Positions 37,546 through 47,860 of a DNA stretch of 64,000 nt are shown here, in pieces (the first letter of the stretch is position 1; every line of letters begins with the position of its first letter). The notes beneath the pieces are model-generated. The model had not been told where the DNA came from. It worked only from the letters and a program-made list of their open reading frames with translations, and did no database searches. Source of the stretch: a bacterium (GTDB lineage: Bacteria > Actinomycetota > Acidimicrobiia > Spongiisociales > Spongiisociaceae). The stretch is taken from NCBI GenBank assembly GCA_026710435.1, contig JAPOQZ010000259.1, positions 1 to 64,000 on the forward strand, written 5' to 3'. The position numbers were made by a program, and so were the translations under genes.

Positions 37546-38598
37546 TCACACCGAGAACCTCACCAGCATCACATCGCCGTCCTGCACCAGGTAGTCCTTG
37601 CCTTCTATCCGGATCACTCCCCCGGTCGACCTCGTGCGAGCCCAGCCTCCGTGGCGGACAACTTCCTCGATTGGAGCGACCTCGGCCCGGATGAACCCGC
37701 GCTCCAGGTCCGAGTGGATCTTCCCGGCGGCCTGGCGAGCGGTGCTACCCCGGGACACCATCCAGGCGCGGGACTCCCTGGAGTTCATCGTGTAGAAGGT
37801 GAGAAGGTCGAGCGCGCCGGTCACGGCTCCCCGAGCTCCCTGCCCGAGCCCCAGCCCCTCGTATATCTCCTCTCGCTCCGCCGGGTCGAACCGGACCACC
37901 TCCTCCTCCAGGAGAGCGGAGACGGCCAGGACGGGATCGGTCGGGGGTACGACCTCTCTGAGCCTGCCTGCATGGGACTCCTGGTCGGGATCGTCCTCAC
38001 CGGTGTTGATTACCCAGATACACGGCAGCAGGCTCAGCGGAGACAGCCCGCGAAAGGCCCCCAACTCGGCTTCGGACCAGGGGAACTGGCGGAGAGGCGT
38101 GCCTTCAGCCAGCAGATCGGCCGCGCGGGCGATGGCCTCGGCCGCGGGACGTAACTCCGGATCGGCGGAGGCCTCCTTGGCGATCCGATCCCGGCGCCGG
38201 TGGAACACCTCGAAGTCGGACACTGCCAACTCCACGAGCAACTCCTCGGCCTGCTCGACCGCGTCGGTGCCGTGTGACCCGGCGGGCACCCAACCCGCCT
38301 CGTGACCTCTGAGCACCATGAGGATCGCCTCCGGTTCCCTTCCCGGTCCGAGACGCCGAACCGACCCGGGACGCACGGCGGGGAGGTCGTGCAGATCGAG
38401 AGTGGCCCGGGTTACCTTCCGGGACCCTTCCAACACTGCGATCCGGTCGAGCAACGGGTCGACCACCTTCAGGACCCCGACGTTGGGATCGGCAGTGGTA
38501 AACGGGTGGGGGGCGGTAGGCGCCTCCAAGCCGGTCAGGGCATTGAACAGGGTTGTCTTGCCAGAGTTCGAGAAGCCAAGGATCGCTATGCGGGTCAT
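37546..38598 (-). CDS. YchF/Obg-like GTPase-ATPase with TGS/DUF933 C-terminus
   Basis: AILGFSNSGKTTLFNALTGL; LTFYTMNSRESRAWMVSRGSTARQAAGKIHSDLERGFIRAEV...DYLVQDGDVMLVRF. Confidence 0.85.
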   Translation of the reverse strand: MTRIAILGFSNSGKTTLFNALTGLEAPTAPHPFTTADPNVGVLKVVDPLLDRIAVLEGSRKVTRATLDLHDLPAVRPGSVRRLGPGREPEAILMVLRGHEAGWVPAGSHGTDAVEQAEELLVELAVSDFEVFHRRRDRIAKEASADPELRPAAEAIARAADLLAEGTPLRQFPWSEAELGAFRGLSPLSLLPCIWVINTGEDDPDQESHAGRLREVVPPTDPVLAVSALLEEEVVRFDPAEREEIYEGLGLGQGARGAVTGALDLLTFYTMNSRESRAWMVSRGSTARQAAGKIHSDLERGFIRAEVAPIEEVVRHGGWARTRSTGGVIRIEGKDYLVQDGDVMLVRFSV

Positions 38599-38674
38599 CG
38601 GGAGGGAAGGCTAGCCAGCCGGGCGGCGATGGGGATTTCGGACCCATGCGGGAGTGCTGAACTACGATCCACCC

Positions 38675-39685
38675 ATGAGACTGGCGGTCATCGGAGCCGG
38701 ATCGTGGGGAACCACCGTCGCGGCGATAGCCTCCCCGAACACCGATGTGATCCTCTGGGCGCGACGACCCGACCTGGCCGAACGTATCAACCGTGATCGA
38801 GCCAACGCCGACTATCTGCCGGGATACACGCTGCCCTCAAGCCTGGCCGCTACTTCGGACATGGAAGAGGCACTAACCGGAGCCGACCTGGTGGTGGTGG
38901 GTGTTCCTTCCCACGGCTACCGGGCCGTTCTGGCGAAGGCCAAGGAGATGGTCCCACCCTCGACACCGGTTGTCAGCCTCACCAAAGGCATCGAGATGGA
39001 CACGGGCCTGCGCATGTCGGAGGTGACCCTGCAGGTTCTCCCGGGTCACGACCCGGGAGCGGTGGGAGTGCTGTCGGGTCCCAACCTTGCGGTGGAGATC
39101 ATGGAAGGCCAACCGGCCGCCACGGTCATCGCCATGGGCGACCCGCGTGCTGCTCGCCGGATACAGCCGGTGTTCACCACTCCCAGGTTCCGGGTCTACA
39201 CCAACCCGGATGTGATCGGCGTGGAGGTGGCCGGCGCCGCCAAGAACGTGATCGCGATCGCGGCCGGCGCCTCAACGGGGCTGGGCTTCGGCATGAACAC
39301 CACAGCCAGCCTCGTCACTCGTGGGCTGGCCGAGATGACCCGGCTCGGTATCGCAATGGGAGGCGAGGCCCTGACCTTCGGTGGCCTGGCCGGCGTAGGC
39401 GACCTGATGGCGACCTGTGGCAGTTCCCGAAGCCGCAATAACCGGGTCGGCCTCCAACTGGGCAAGGGACGGGGCATCGAGCAGATCGTCTCGGAGATGA
39501 ACATGGTGGCGGAAGGCGTCAAGACAACCCGGGCCGTCCTGAACCTGGCGGAGCGGCACGGGGTGGAGATGCCCATAGCCGAAGCGGTGGGGGGGATGCT
39601 CTACGAAGGTCAGACCGTCCACCATGCAATGGCGTCCCTGATGGGCCGGGAGCCCACATCGGAGGGTCACGGCATAGTCCTGTGA
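38675..39685 (+). CDS. gpsA: Glycerol-3-phosphate dehydrogenase [NAD(P)+]
   Basis: MRLAVIGAGSWGTTVAAIAS, SLTKGIEM, LSGPNLAVEIMEGQPAATVIA, GAAKNVIAIAAGASTGLGFGMNTTASLVTRGLAEMTRLG, GVGDLMATCGSSRSRNNRVG. Confidence 0.95.
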   Translation: MRLAVIGAGSWGTTVAAIASPNTDVILWARRPDLAERINRDRANADYLPGYTLPSSLAATSDMEEALTGADLVVVGVPSHGYRAVLAKAKEMVPPSTPVVSLTKGIEMDTGLRMSEVTLQVLPGHDPGAVGVLSGPNLAVEIMEGQPAATVIAMGDPRAARRIQPVFTTPRFRVYTNPDVIGVEVAGAAKNVIAIAAGASTGLGFGMNTTASLVTRGLAEMTRLGIAMGGEALTFGGLAGVGDLMATCGSSRSRNNRVGLQLGKGRGIEQIVSEMNMVAEGVKTTRAVLNLAERHGVEMPIAEAVGGMLYEGQTVHHAMASLMGREPTSEGHGIVL

Positions 39686-39794
39686 GAGCCGCCAAGCCGG
39701 TCGGAGCAGGTTGGCTGCCGCCTCGTGACGGGCGCCGGAGACCTGCCTCCCGCCCTTCAACTCTTGGCCCTTGCCGCGGGGGTACCATGCCGGC

Positions 39795-40085
39795 ATGAAT
39801 TCCCAACTCCGTATCTATGACATGAAGCCGGGCACGATGGAAGAGTTCGCGGCCAAGGTCGACGAGGAACTCATCCCCATCCGCCTGGATTACGGCTTCA
39901 CGCGCAGCGGCCCGTGGATCGTCGAAGAGACCTACCAGTACGTCTGGATCGTGCACTACGACGGTGAAGGAACCTTCGAGGAGGTCGACAAGCGCTACTA
40001 CGCCGACCCCCGTCGGGGCGAGATGTCCTTCAATCCCATGGACTACATCACCAAGGTCGACGCCCGGATGCTCACGCCACTGTAG
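39795..40085 (+). CDS. NIPSNAP-like protein
   Basis: MNSQLRIYDMKPGTMEEFAAKVDEELIPIRLDYGF...YVWIVHYDGEGTFEEVDKRYYADPRR. Confidence 0.65.
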   Translation: MNSQLRIYDMKPGTMEEFAAKVDEELIPIRLDYGFTRSGPWIVEETYQYVWIVHYDGEGTFEEVDKRYYADPRRGEMSFNPMDYITKVDARMLTPL

Positions 40086-40182
40086 GAGGGTGGCCTAAAC
40101 GGTGACGAGCAAGGTTCGTTTTCCTGTGACCAGGTCAATGTCATCGGTCGACGGCCCGCGAAGCGGTTTCAACACCACGCTC

Positions 40183-40459
40183 CTAGTGTCCTGTATCGGG
40201 AATTCGCTGGAGACAGCCTCCTCCGCCTGACACGCACCGGTTCCGGGGAGCCGAGACCGCGAAAACCGTCGAGGCGGTCTCCTCCGGCGGGTCCCACCCC
40301 CTGCCGCCGCCTCCTCGGCGCCTGAACGCGTCCCGCCGTCCCTCTTTCTACGAGGGGTCGAAGAAACAGCATGATCCCGGCCCCGGTCCGGTCGGTACCC
40401 AAACACGGACCGTCGGTGCTTTGCAGCTACTTTCCATTATGGAGCGAGCCTATGACAGA
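40183..40459 (-). ncRNA. Unclassified conserved non-coding element, copy 3 of 3 (S3)
   Basis: TCTGTCATAGGCTCGCTCCATAATGG...GGCGGCGGCAGGGGGTGGGACCCGCCGGAGGAGAC...TTTTCGCGGTCTCGG...CAGGACACTAG. Confidence 0.65.
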
Positions 40460-40608
40460 CCCGGCGCGCTACGACAGAAGGTCCCGTGAGCACAACCGAA
40501 ACAAGGATTCAGGACGCTAAGAGGGTGTTCACGCTGCGCGCAGTAGTCTCGTAGCACGGCTCCCGCGGTTGGTCTGTGTGGCGGCTGTGCAGACCGACCA
40601 CGATCAAA

Positions 40609-43600
40609 CTAGATCGCTCCGCCATGCACGAGCAAGGAGTCGCCGGTAGCAGGATGCTTGTCGAGCATCAGCAGGTCTTCGATTCGTTGGCGCAGCTCCG
40701 GCACATGGGAGACCACGACAACGAGTCGCTGTTCTCGGTGAGCTATCAGGGACTCGACACCTTCCATGGCGAGGTCCAAGTGCTCCGGGTCAAGCGTGCC
40801 GAAACCCTCGTCTAGGAAGAAAGCGTCGAGCCGCCCTCCCCTGCGACCGACCATCTCCGCCAGACCCAGCGCAAGTGCCAGCGAGGCGAGGAAAGTCTCG
40901 CCTCCGGAGAGACTGTCGGCTCTCCTGACCGCATCGGCCGAGTTGAGATCGACGACATCGAACTTGCCGTCCTCGGTAAAACGGTACCTACGCGATGAAA
41001 GGCGCTCGAAGTGTTCCGAACCCAGGTCGGCCAGAGTGGCCCTCTCCTCGTCGAGCAGGAATCGGATGAACCGGGAGTCGGTCAGGTCGCTTACCAGTCG
41101 CTGGTTCAGACGGGCTTCGTTCCGCCGTTTCCTGCGTTCGTTCAACAACTCCACCACCCCGGCGACCAGTTTCTCGTCCCGCTTGACGTCGGCCTCAATT
41201 TGTCTCGCTCGGGCTCTGACCTCGGCCAGCGAGGCTTCGATCGAATCCTCGACTTCGAATCTGGCCTTCTCCTTTCCGAGCCGGTCGACCGCCTCCTGAC
41301 GTTCGGCCCCGTGGTCCCGCACGGCGCTTTCGAGGTCGGCCGCGGTGCGGTTCCATCCGGTGTGCAGCCAAACGAGACCATCCCTAACCGCAGCAGGATC
41401 TCCCTGGTGCACCTGGAAATCAGGGTCCAGGAACGCGCCGAGCCTCCCCACACTTGCCCGGAGATCGGACAGATCGCGCCCGGCTACCTGCTCGATCGCA
41501 ACAGCGTTGTCGCGAACCCCGAGAGCCTTGTCGCGACCCACTCGAGCCTCGTTGGCTGCGGTCCGGAAGAGATCCACACGGGCTTGCTCCTCGACTTGCC
41601 GCACCCGTGCCACATCGATCTTCTGCTGCTCGGTGCGGAAGGTCTCCTCCAGGTGAGCGGTAGTCCGACGCCAGTCCGTGTGCAGGGATGCCAGCGCGGT
41701 GCGGACCGCATCGGGTTCGGGTTCCGGCACCTTGAAATCGGGGTCGAGTTTCGCACCGAGCGTCCCGATGCGGGTTCGAAGCTCTGACAAGGCATTCTCC
41801 GCGTTGCGCTCCTCCTCAATAGCCGAGTCAAGTTCGGCCCGCTTTTCCTCCCGCTCCTGGCGAGCCGCTAGCGCAGTGGCACGAAGTGCGCTCAGGGCAG
41901 CCCGTTCTTCATCCAGCCGACTCTTGGGATCGCCCTCCCCGAGCAATCCGACCAGTTCGTCAAGGCACCGTCCGAGCAGCGCGGCCTGCTGCATATCCTC
42001 TTCGCGGGAGATTTCCAAACGATCCCGCGACTCCGCGACGCGGGCCGCGGCAGCATCGAGTTTCTCCTCGGCAGCTCGTTCGCCTCCGATCGCCTCACGC
42101 AGCCGCTCTTCAGCGATGTTCCGTTCGGATCGGGCTCTATCCACGCCCCCCTCCGCAGCAGACACGTCACCCCGAGTAGCAGAGGGGACCCGATGTACGG
42201 GCTGCTCGCACACCGGACACGTTTCACCGCTCGAGAGTTGATCTCTGAGAGCTCCGGCCATGTCCGCGTGGCGGGCGTCCTGCAGCCGGCCTTCAGCCTC
42301 CCGAAGTCGAACGGCCGCGCCTGCAGCTCCCTCCTCGGCATCCTGGCGTTCGGCGGTCGCTACTAACAAGGCCGACCGGGTAACCCTTTCCGAGGTCTCA
42401 TCCGCCTTGAGCGTGGTGATCACTCTGACCACCTCCCGGGCCGCCCGGTCGGCTGCTTCGTGCCTGGCCTCCAGTTGGATGATCAGACCGGCTGCCCTCG
42501 CGGCTCGCTCTTCACGCCCCGTGAACGCCCTGGAGGCCAGTAGCGCCTCAGCCTCGTCGAGTCTGGCTCCGGAGTCCTCCCACTCTCGCCTGGCTTCGAC
42601 TGAGCGAGCCCAGGCGTATTCGGCCAGCGCGAGCGTCTTGATGCTCTTGATCCGCTCAGGTAGCGCTGCCTCCGCCTTCCTCAGACGTTCCAACCGGGAA
42701 CCTGTTCGGTCCCGCGCTGCTTCGATCTCGGCAAGCAGTTGTGCGGTCTTGTCAAGGTTCTTGACGGCTTGCCGGTAAACCTCCGATTCCAGGGCCGCCG
42801 CTGCCTTCTCCAGCCGGTCGGCGGCGACGCCGAGTTCCCGCTCAGCGGCGGCTGCACGAACCCGGGCCTGCTCGGCGATCTCCACGACGCGTTCTCCCGC
42901 GACTGCATCGGGTAGCTCGCGGGCGCGCTCGCGGAGGGCGGCCAGCCGGTCCCTGGCCCGTCCCCGACGTTCCTCTGCCTGGGTGATCCGACCTGTCAAT
43001 TCCTCGAACAAGGGTCGGGCCGATGCCAGAGTCTCGAGCCGGCGGCGGACCTGAGCCAGTTCGTCCTTGCGCTGGTCCAACCGTGCCTTGGCCTCCTCGG
43101 CGTGCTCGATGCGTACGTCCAGAACCTTGATCGCCTGGTTCGCCCGCCTCACGGCGTCCCGGGCCAGCTCGCGTATCTCACCCACCCGTTCGTAGCCGAA
43201 TACTCCTTTGAGTACCTTGTCCCGCTCCGCCGGGCGAGCGTTGAGGAACTGGGCGAACTGGCCCTGGGCCAGGAGGACCGACCGGCCGAAGCCGTGGAAG
43301 TCGAGCCCGAGCAGGTCCTCGATCCGCTGGTTGACATCACGTTCAAGAGCGACCTTCTCGTCCGGTTGCGCATCGGCTGTGTCCTCGGGTAGCCGGTAAA
43401 GAGCGTGCTGGCTGGAACCGGTTCGCCGGAGGTTCCTGACGGCTTCCCACACGTCTCCTTCGACCTCGAAGCGGAATGCCACCGCAGCGTTGTCAGCCCG
43501 TTGGTGTATGAGGGACTTGGTGGCGTGGCCGATTCGAGGGGTCCGCCCGTAGAGGGCGAAGGCGATGGCGTCGAGAATGGTGCTCTTGCCGGAACCGATC

Positions 43601-43701
43601 GGCCCCACGATCCCTATGAGGCGCCGGCCCCGGAAGTCGAACCGGTGGTGGTCTCCGTGGAAGGAACGGAAGTTTCTCAGGCGGAGTTCAAGCGGGCGCA
43701 C
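40609..43701 (-). CDS. sbcC: SbcC/Rad50-like SMC-family ATPase
   Basis: [61 protein letters not shown] zinc hook; [35 protein letters not shown]. Confidence 0.9.
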   Translation of the reverse strand: MRPLELRLRNFRSFHGDHHRFDFRGRRLIGIVGPIGSGKSTILDAIAFALYGRTPRIGHATKSLIHQRADNAAVAFRFEVEGDVWEAVRNLRRTGSSQHALYRLPEDTADAQPDEKVALERDVNQRIEDLLGLDFHGFGRSVLLAQGQFAQFLNARPAERDKVLKGVFGYERVGEIRELARDAVRRANQAIKVLDVRIEHAEEAKARLDQRKDELAQVRRRLETLASARPLFEELTGRITQAEERRGRARDRLAALRERARELPDAVAGERVVEIAEQARVRAAAAERELGVAADRLEKAAAALESEVYRQAVKNLDKTAQLLAEIEAARDRTGSRLERLRKAEAALPERIKSIKTLALAEYAWARSVEARREWEDSGARLDEAEALLASRAFTGREERAARAAGLIIQLEARHEAADRAAREVVRVITTLKADETSERVTRSALLVATAERQDAEEGAAGAAVRLREAEGRLQDARHADMAGALRDQLSSGETCPVCEQPVHRVPSATRGDVSAAEGGVDRARSERNIAEERLREAIGGERAAEEKLDAAAARVAESRDRLEISREEDMQQAALLGRCLDELVGLLGEGDPKSRLDEERAALSALRATALAARQEREEKRAELDSAIEEERNAENALSELRTRIGTLGAKLDPDFKVPEPEPDAVRTALASLHTDWRRTTAHLEETFRTEQQKIDVARVRQVEEQARVDLFRTAANEARVGRDKALGVRDNAVAIEQVAGRDLSDLRASVGRLGAFLDPDFQVHQGDPAAVRDGLVWLHTGWNRTAADLESAVRDHGAERQEAVDRLGKEKARFEVEDSIEASLAEVRARARQIEADVKRDEKLVAGVVELLNERRKRRNEARLNQRLVSDLTDSRFIRFLLDEERATLADLGSEHFERLSSRRYRFTEDGKFDVVDLNSADAVRRADSLSGGETFLASLALALGLAEMVGRRGGRLDAFFLDEGFGTLDPEHLDLAMEGVESLIAHREQRLVVVVSHVPELRQRIEDLLMLDKHPATGDSLLVHGGAI

Positions 43702-44857
43702 CCGCCACCTCCTCGTCCAGTTCCCTCAGGGTGGCGACGAGCTCGGCAGGCGGGTCGACCCCCTCCGTACGCAGGTAGTACTCGCTGTAGAGATCGGCAA
43801 TGCTCCGTCCCTCCCGGGAGCGCCGCTCGACTTCCGCCCGGGCGTATTCCGCCCGAACCTTGACGAGGTACTCGAAACGGTCCCTGGCCCGGTCGGCGAG
43901 ACCGGGGTCGGGTCCGTCGGTGAGCACGGTCAGATCGAGGTAGGCGTCGTCGAGGCTCTCTGTAGCCAGGATCTCCTCCCAGGTTCCGGAGGGGCGTAAC
44001 AGAGGACGGCCTCCCCGGATCGGCACCTCCCGTACCTGGGCGGGCATACCCGGCTCGACATCGACCAGCACCACCCGTTTCCGCTCCCCTGCCTCGCCGA
44101 AGTCGAGTTGCAGCAGCGAACCGGCGTACTCGGCGGGAACAAGGGCACCCGGTACCGGCTGGGGCGCGTGGATGTGACCGAGCGCCACGTACTGGGGTCC
44201 GGCCGGGATAGCCCGCGCGTCGGCGGCATAGACCTGGCCCATGTGCAATTCCCGCTCGCCCCGCGGAGCGCCGTGCCCGTGTACCTTGACGCCTCCCACC
44301 AGGAAGTGCGCCACGAGCACGGTCACCGCGTCGACCCCTGCCCGGCGCTCGGCCGCACGCGCGTAGGCGGTACTGATCGCCCGCAGGCGGTCGGCGTAGC
44401 TCTTGTAGTGCTCCTCGGGCGGTTGCCACACGTTGAAGGTCCTGCTCTCGCGCAGGAAGGGGAAGCAGGAGACCACGGCCCGGCCGGACGGAGTCTCTAG
44501 ATCCAGAATCCCGCCGGCGTCCGGAGCCTTGATTTCGCCTACCAGGTGAACGTTCTGGTGGGTCAGGAAGCGGGAGAGCGTCTCGAACAGGGCTGCCGAG
44601 TCGTGATTGCCGGCGATGGCGACCACCGGCCTCCGACCCCCGCCTGTGAGCCGTACCAGACCGTCGAGCCCCGACTCGAGAGCTTGGATCGGAGGTAGCG
44701 GTCGCTCGAACACGTCGCCGCTGTGCACCACGAGGTCCACCTGCTCGCGATCGGCGACATCCGCTACCTCGTCGATGACCTCCCGGTACTCGTCGGAGCG
44801 GTCGAAGGGTCCGATCTTCTTGCCGATGTGCCAGTCGGAAGTGTGGAGGATCAGCAT
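43688..44857 (-). CDS. sbcD: SbcD/Mre11-like exonuclease
   Basis: MLILHTSDWHIGKK, VDLVVHSGDVFERPLPP, VAIAGNHDS, YVALGHIHAPQPV. Confidence 0.9.
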   Translation of the reverse strand: MLILHTSDWHIGKKIGPFDRSDEYREVIDEVADVADREQVDLVVHSGDVFERPLPPIQALESGLDGLVRLTGGGRRPVVAIAGNHDSAALFETLSRFLTHQNVHLVGEIKAPDAGGILDLETPSGRAVVSCFPFLRESRTFNVWQPPEEHYKSYADRLRAISTAYARAAERRAGVDAVTVLVAHFLVGGVKVHGHGAPRGERELHMGQVYAADARAIPAGPQYVALGHIHAPQPVPGALVPAEYAGSLLQLDFGEAGERKRVVLVDVEPGMPAQVREVPIRGGRPLLRPSGTWEEILATESLDDAYLDLTVLTDGPDPGLADRARDRFEYLVKVRAEYARAEVERRSREGRSIADLYSEYYLRTEGVDPPAELVATLRELDEEVAGAPA

Positions 44858-46582
44858 TCAGAGACCCTCGAAGGGGTCCTCCTGCACTTCTACTTCTTCC
44901 TGGCGGGTGGCCCAGGGCGGGAACGGGAAGGTGAGAACCAGCGGGACGGGGATGGCGGGCTGGGAGAGGACCATCGTGCCCGGCTTGAGGAGGCGAGCCC
45001 TCGCGCGAGTCGATGGGAGCATCCAGCCGTATTCGGATCTCTCCGCCTCGGCGGCGTCTAGGCGCCCCGCCACTCGCAGGGCGGCATTCTCGAGTACCTC
45101 GGGCGCCACCCGCGACGCGGTCTGCTGGGCGCCCACCAGAAGGACCCCGAGCGAGCGGCCGCGCTGAGCGATGTCGATGAGCATCTCCTTGAGCGGGCTA
45201 CGGCCGTCTCTTGGTGCGTACTTGTTGAGTTCGTCCAGAACGATCACCGACAGTGGCAGCCGGTTGCCCCTCCGTTCCTTCTCCCGGAAGGTCTCCTCCA
45301 GCATGGCCCCCACCACGAAGCGCTGTCCCAGGTCGTGAAGGTTCTGGATGGAGATGACCGTTACCTGCGCCGCTTTGCGGTCCACCCGCCTGCTCACCCC
45401 TGCCTGGACCAGATGGCCGAGCCGGTGGGAGGCGGCGTGCAGCCGGCGCATGAACGCGGCGACCGTGCCGGCCTGGGTCCGGCCCGACCAGGCGATATCG
45501 GGTTCACCGTCGGGGGGATCCAGGTACTCCTCGAGCACATCCACCAGATCGGCCAGGTTCCTTACCACCGGCTCGCCGGGGGTGGGGACGACTTCGATAG
45601 GGCCCTGTCTGCCACCGGTCGCAGGCGGCCGCAGCACCACCGCGCCAGGCTCGCCAGCCACGTCAACCGCCCATCTCCGCAACTGGACGCGGACCCGTTC
45701 CTCGACGAAGGAGACCTGGTTGCGGTAGTCGATCGCATCGGTGAACAGGAAAGCCAGCAGGCCCTCGTCGATGAACTCCCGGGGAGTCCAGGCGAAGGCG
45801 GTCACTCCCTCCATGCGACCAGCCGTGTCCGGGATGGACACGTCAGCGGAGAAGCGCCGGGGCGGGGCCCAGAAGCGGACCGACGGGAACGGGGAAGGGG
45901 CCATGCCCAACTGGGTCCATGTGTCGACAGCGTCCTGATCCAGATACCGGTTGGGCTGGTCGAGCCACAGCAGGTCCTCCCCTTTGACGTTGAAGACCAG
46001 CACTCGCAGGTTGGCGGCGCCCTCCCCGAGGATGTGGGGATGGGCGGTGAGCATCCTGATGAAGAACAGGGCATAGGACGTCTTGGTGGCCACCCCCGAG
46101 ATCCCCGAGATGGACATGTGACCACCCTTCCGGCCGTCGAAGAAGTCGAGGTCGGCGAAGACCGGCTCCCCATCCCGGCCGACTCCCACGGGGAGGGGCC
46201 GGCCCATCTCGTCCTTGTACAGCGCCTTCTCCCTCTCTAGTCCGGCGGCCCGGTAGACCGCACCACCGGGATCGGGCGCTACCCAGATCTCGGGATCGAC
46301 CCGGGTGATGGAAACCCTGGCCGACCTCACCTTGGCTGCCGGGAGGATCCCCTCGTCGGCGATCCGGAAGGTGTCCGACTCGAATGAGGCTCCCTCGTAG
46401 ATCCCCTCCGATTCGGTCACCACGCCGTAGGTCCGCACCGTCCCGAGGCCGGGCACCTCGGTCGCAACCATCACCAGGTCGTCCAGTTGCAGGTAGTTTT
46501 CCTCATCGAGCACCACCCGGAACTCCTGGGTGGTGGAGTGCTCCGACGCGATCACCCTGCCGACGGGTTGTGGTCCCGCCAT
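44858..46582 (-). CDS. HerA-like ATPase
   Basis: GHMSISGISGVATKTSYALFF P-loop variant; PLSVIVLDELNKYAPRDGRSPLKEMLIDIAQRGRSLGVLLVGAQQTASRVAPEVLENAALRV. Confidence 0.85.
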   Translation of the reverse strand: MAGPQPVGRVIASEHSTTQEFRVVLDEENYLQLDDLVMVATEVPGLGTVRTYGVVTESEGIYEGASFESDTFRIADEGILPAAKVRSARVSITRVDPEIWVAPDPGGAVYRAAGLEREKALYKDEMGRPLPVGVGRDGEPVFADLDFFDGRKGGHMSISGISGVATKTSYALFFIRMLTAHPHILGEGAANLRVLVFNVKGEDLLWLDQPNRYLDQDAVDTWTQLGMAPSPFPSVRFWAPPRRFSADVSIPDTAGRMEGVTAFAWTPREFIDEGLLAFLFTDAIDYRNQVSFVEERVRVQLRRWAVDVAGEPGAVVLRPPATGGRQGPIEVVPTPGEPVVRNLADLVDVLEEYLDPPDGEPDIAWSGRTQAGTVAAFMRRLHAASHRLGHLVQAGVSRRVDRKAAQVTVISIQNLHDLGQRFVVGAMLEETFREKERRGNRLPLSVIVLDELNKYAPRDGRSPLKEMLIDIAQRGRSLGVLLVGAQQTASRVAPEVLENAALRVAGRLDAAEAERSEYGWMLPSTRARARLLKPGTMVLSQPAIPVPLVLTFPFPPWATRQEEVEVQEDPFEGL

Positions 46583-46584
46583 GC

Positions 46585-47574
46585 CTAACTGCCCCCCTGG
46601 ACTCCGACTGGGCGGCGGCCGTGCACCGCGCCGAGCAGGGCGCGGTGGGCCAGGTTCCGGTCACCCATACGGCGCCGTAGCTCCCGTTCCAGGGCGGAGA
46701 TGGGTACGAGGTTCTGGGGTGCACGCGGGTCGATGTGGCGCTCGGAAGCCAGCGTCGGCAGCAACGCCGTTGTGGAGTCCGCCAACTCGACCGCCGTATC
46801 GACTCCTACTGCGGTAGGCACCTCGCAGCGAACGATCCCGGTCCAGGAATGGCCCCACGGCAGATCCGCAAGCCTCAGGTACCAGGAGTAGCGGGCCACG
46901 AAGCGGGTGTCGATCAGGAAGAGCGGGGTTCTCTCCCCTGCTCGGAGTTCGCCTATGACCGACCGGTGCTCGCCGTTCAGGTACATCACCTGGTGCGTCT
47001 TGACGAACCCGACAATAGGCCGGGGACCAACCTCGTGGTTCCGGCCATCGGCGACCACCAAGCGTCCGGACGAAATGAGACCTGAGGCCAGCGACTGTTC
47101 GGCGGCCCGCATCCTACGCTGCAGATGGGAAAGCAAGTCGGCCGGGTCGTCGCCCGGTACCGACTCGGCGCTTACCCGGAGGTTCCCGAGTCTGGACATG
47201 TCTGCGTTGTATCCCCTGGCCATGACCACCATCCGTTCCACGGAGAGATCCGAAAAAGTCGACCGAGGGATGTCTCGTTGCCACTGCACAGCGCCTACCC
47301 CGAACGCCGCCATGATGCCAGGAACGGGACCATCGACCGGGTCGTCGACCGTGATCCTGGCCTCGATCCGCCGGACTCCGTCGACGAACGCCACCTCCGA
47401 GGCCACGTTCAGGTCCACCCCGCGGATCGGCCTCCAATCGGAGGTCTCGACTTCCGGGTGCACCGGCGCGGCCGGCTCGGATTCCTCGGAGAGGTCGAGC
47501 GGCGCGCCGTACTCGGGGGACCAACTCTCGACGTAGATCCGGGCAGCGAAATCGGGGTCCGGTGCGATGGGCAT
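46585..47574 (-). CDS. NurA-like nuclease
   Basis: SEVAFVDGVRRIEAR, IVGFVKTHQVMYL, RYSWYLRLADLPWGHSWTGIVRCEVP, SERHIDPRAPQNLVPISALERELRRRMGD; adjacent to herA. Confidence 0.75.
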   Translation of the reverse strand: MPIAPDPDFAARIYVESWSPEYGAPLDLSEESEPAAPVHPEVETSDWRPIRGVDLNVASEVAFVDGVRRIEARITVDDPVDGPVPGIMAAFGVGAVQWQRDIPRSTFSDLSVERMVVMARGYNADMSRLGNLRVSAESVPGDDPADLLSHLQRRMRAAEQSLASGLISSGRLVVADGRNHEVGPRPIVGFVKTHQVMYLNGEHRSVIGELRAGERTPLFLIDTRFVARYSWYLRLADLPWGHSWTGIVRCEVPTAVGVDTAVELADSTTALLPTLASERHIDPRAPQNLVPISALERELRRRMGDRNLAHRALLGAVHGRRPVGVQGGS

Positions 47575-47697
47575 CGGGCAACATGGTACTTACGCCATGC
47601 TGACCGGCCGCGCATCCAGGCACCGGGCAACCGTCAAAACCCTTGCGCACTGCAAGGTTGACCTCGCCATCCACCTCTGCATGCTTGTAGTGTCGCG

Positions 47698-47853
47698 ACG
47701 GCGGTTGTGGTCCCGATCGAGAAATGGCGGCGCATGGAACGTATGACCCGACGAAACATCAAGGAATGGCTCCTTGCACCGGAGGCACGTGCGGAAATAC
47801 CCGTGCCCGCAAGAGAGCAAGTCGACCGTCGTCCGCCACCTACCTTCGAGTAG
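47698..47853 (+). pseudogene. Phd/YefM-like antitoxin, C-terminal remnant
   Basis: TAVVVPIEKWRRMERMTRRNIKEWLLAPEARAEIPVPAREQVDRRPPPTFE*; N-terminal half not found upstream. Confidence 0.45.
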
Positions 47854-47860
47854 CCAAGCC

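Noticed and set aside
40085-40097. GTAGGAGGGTGGCC after the NIPSNAP gene as another MITE end
   Set aside because: Only ~9 matching bases and diverges immediately; could be chance.
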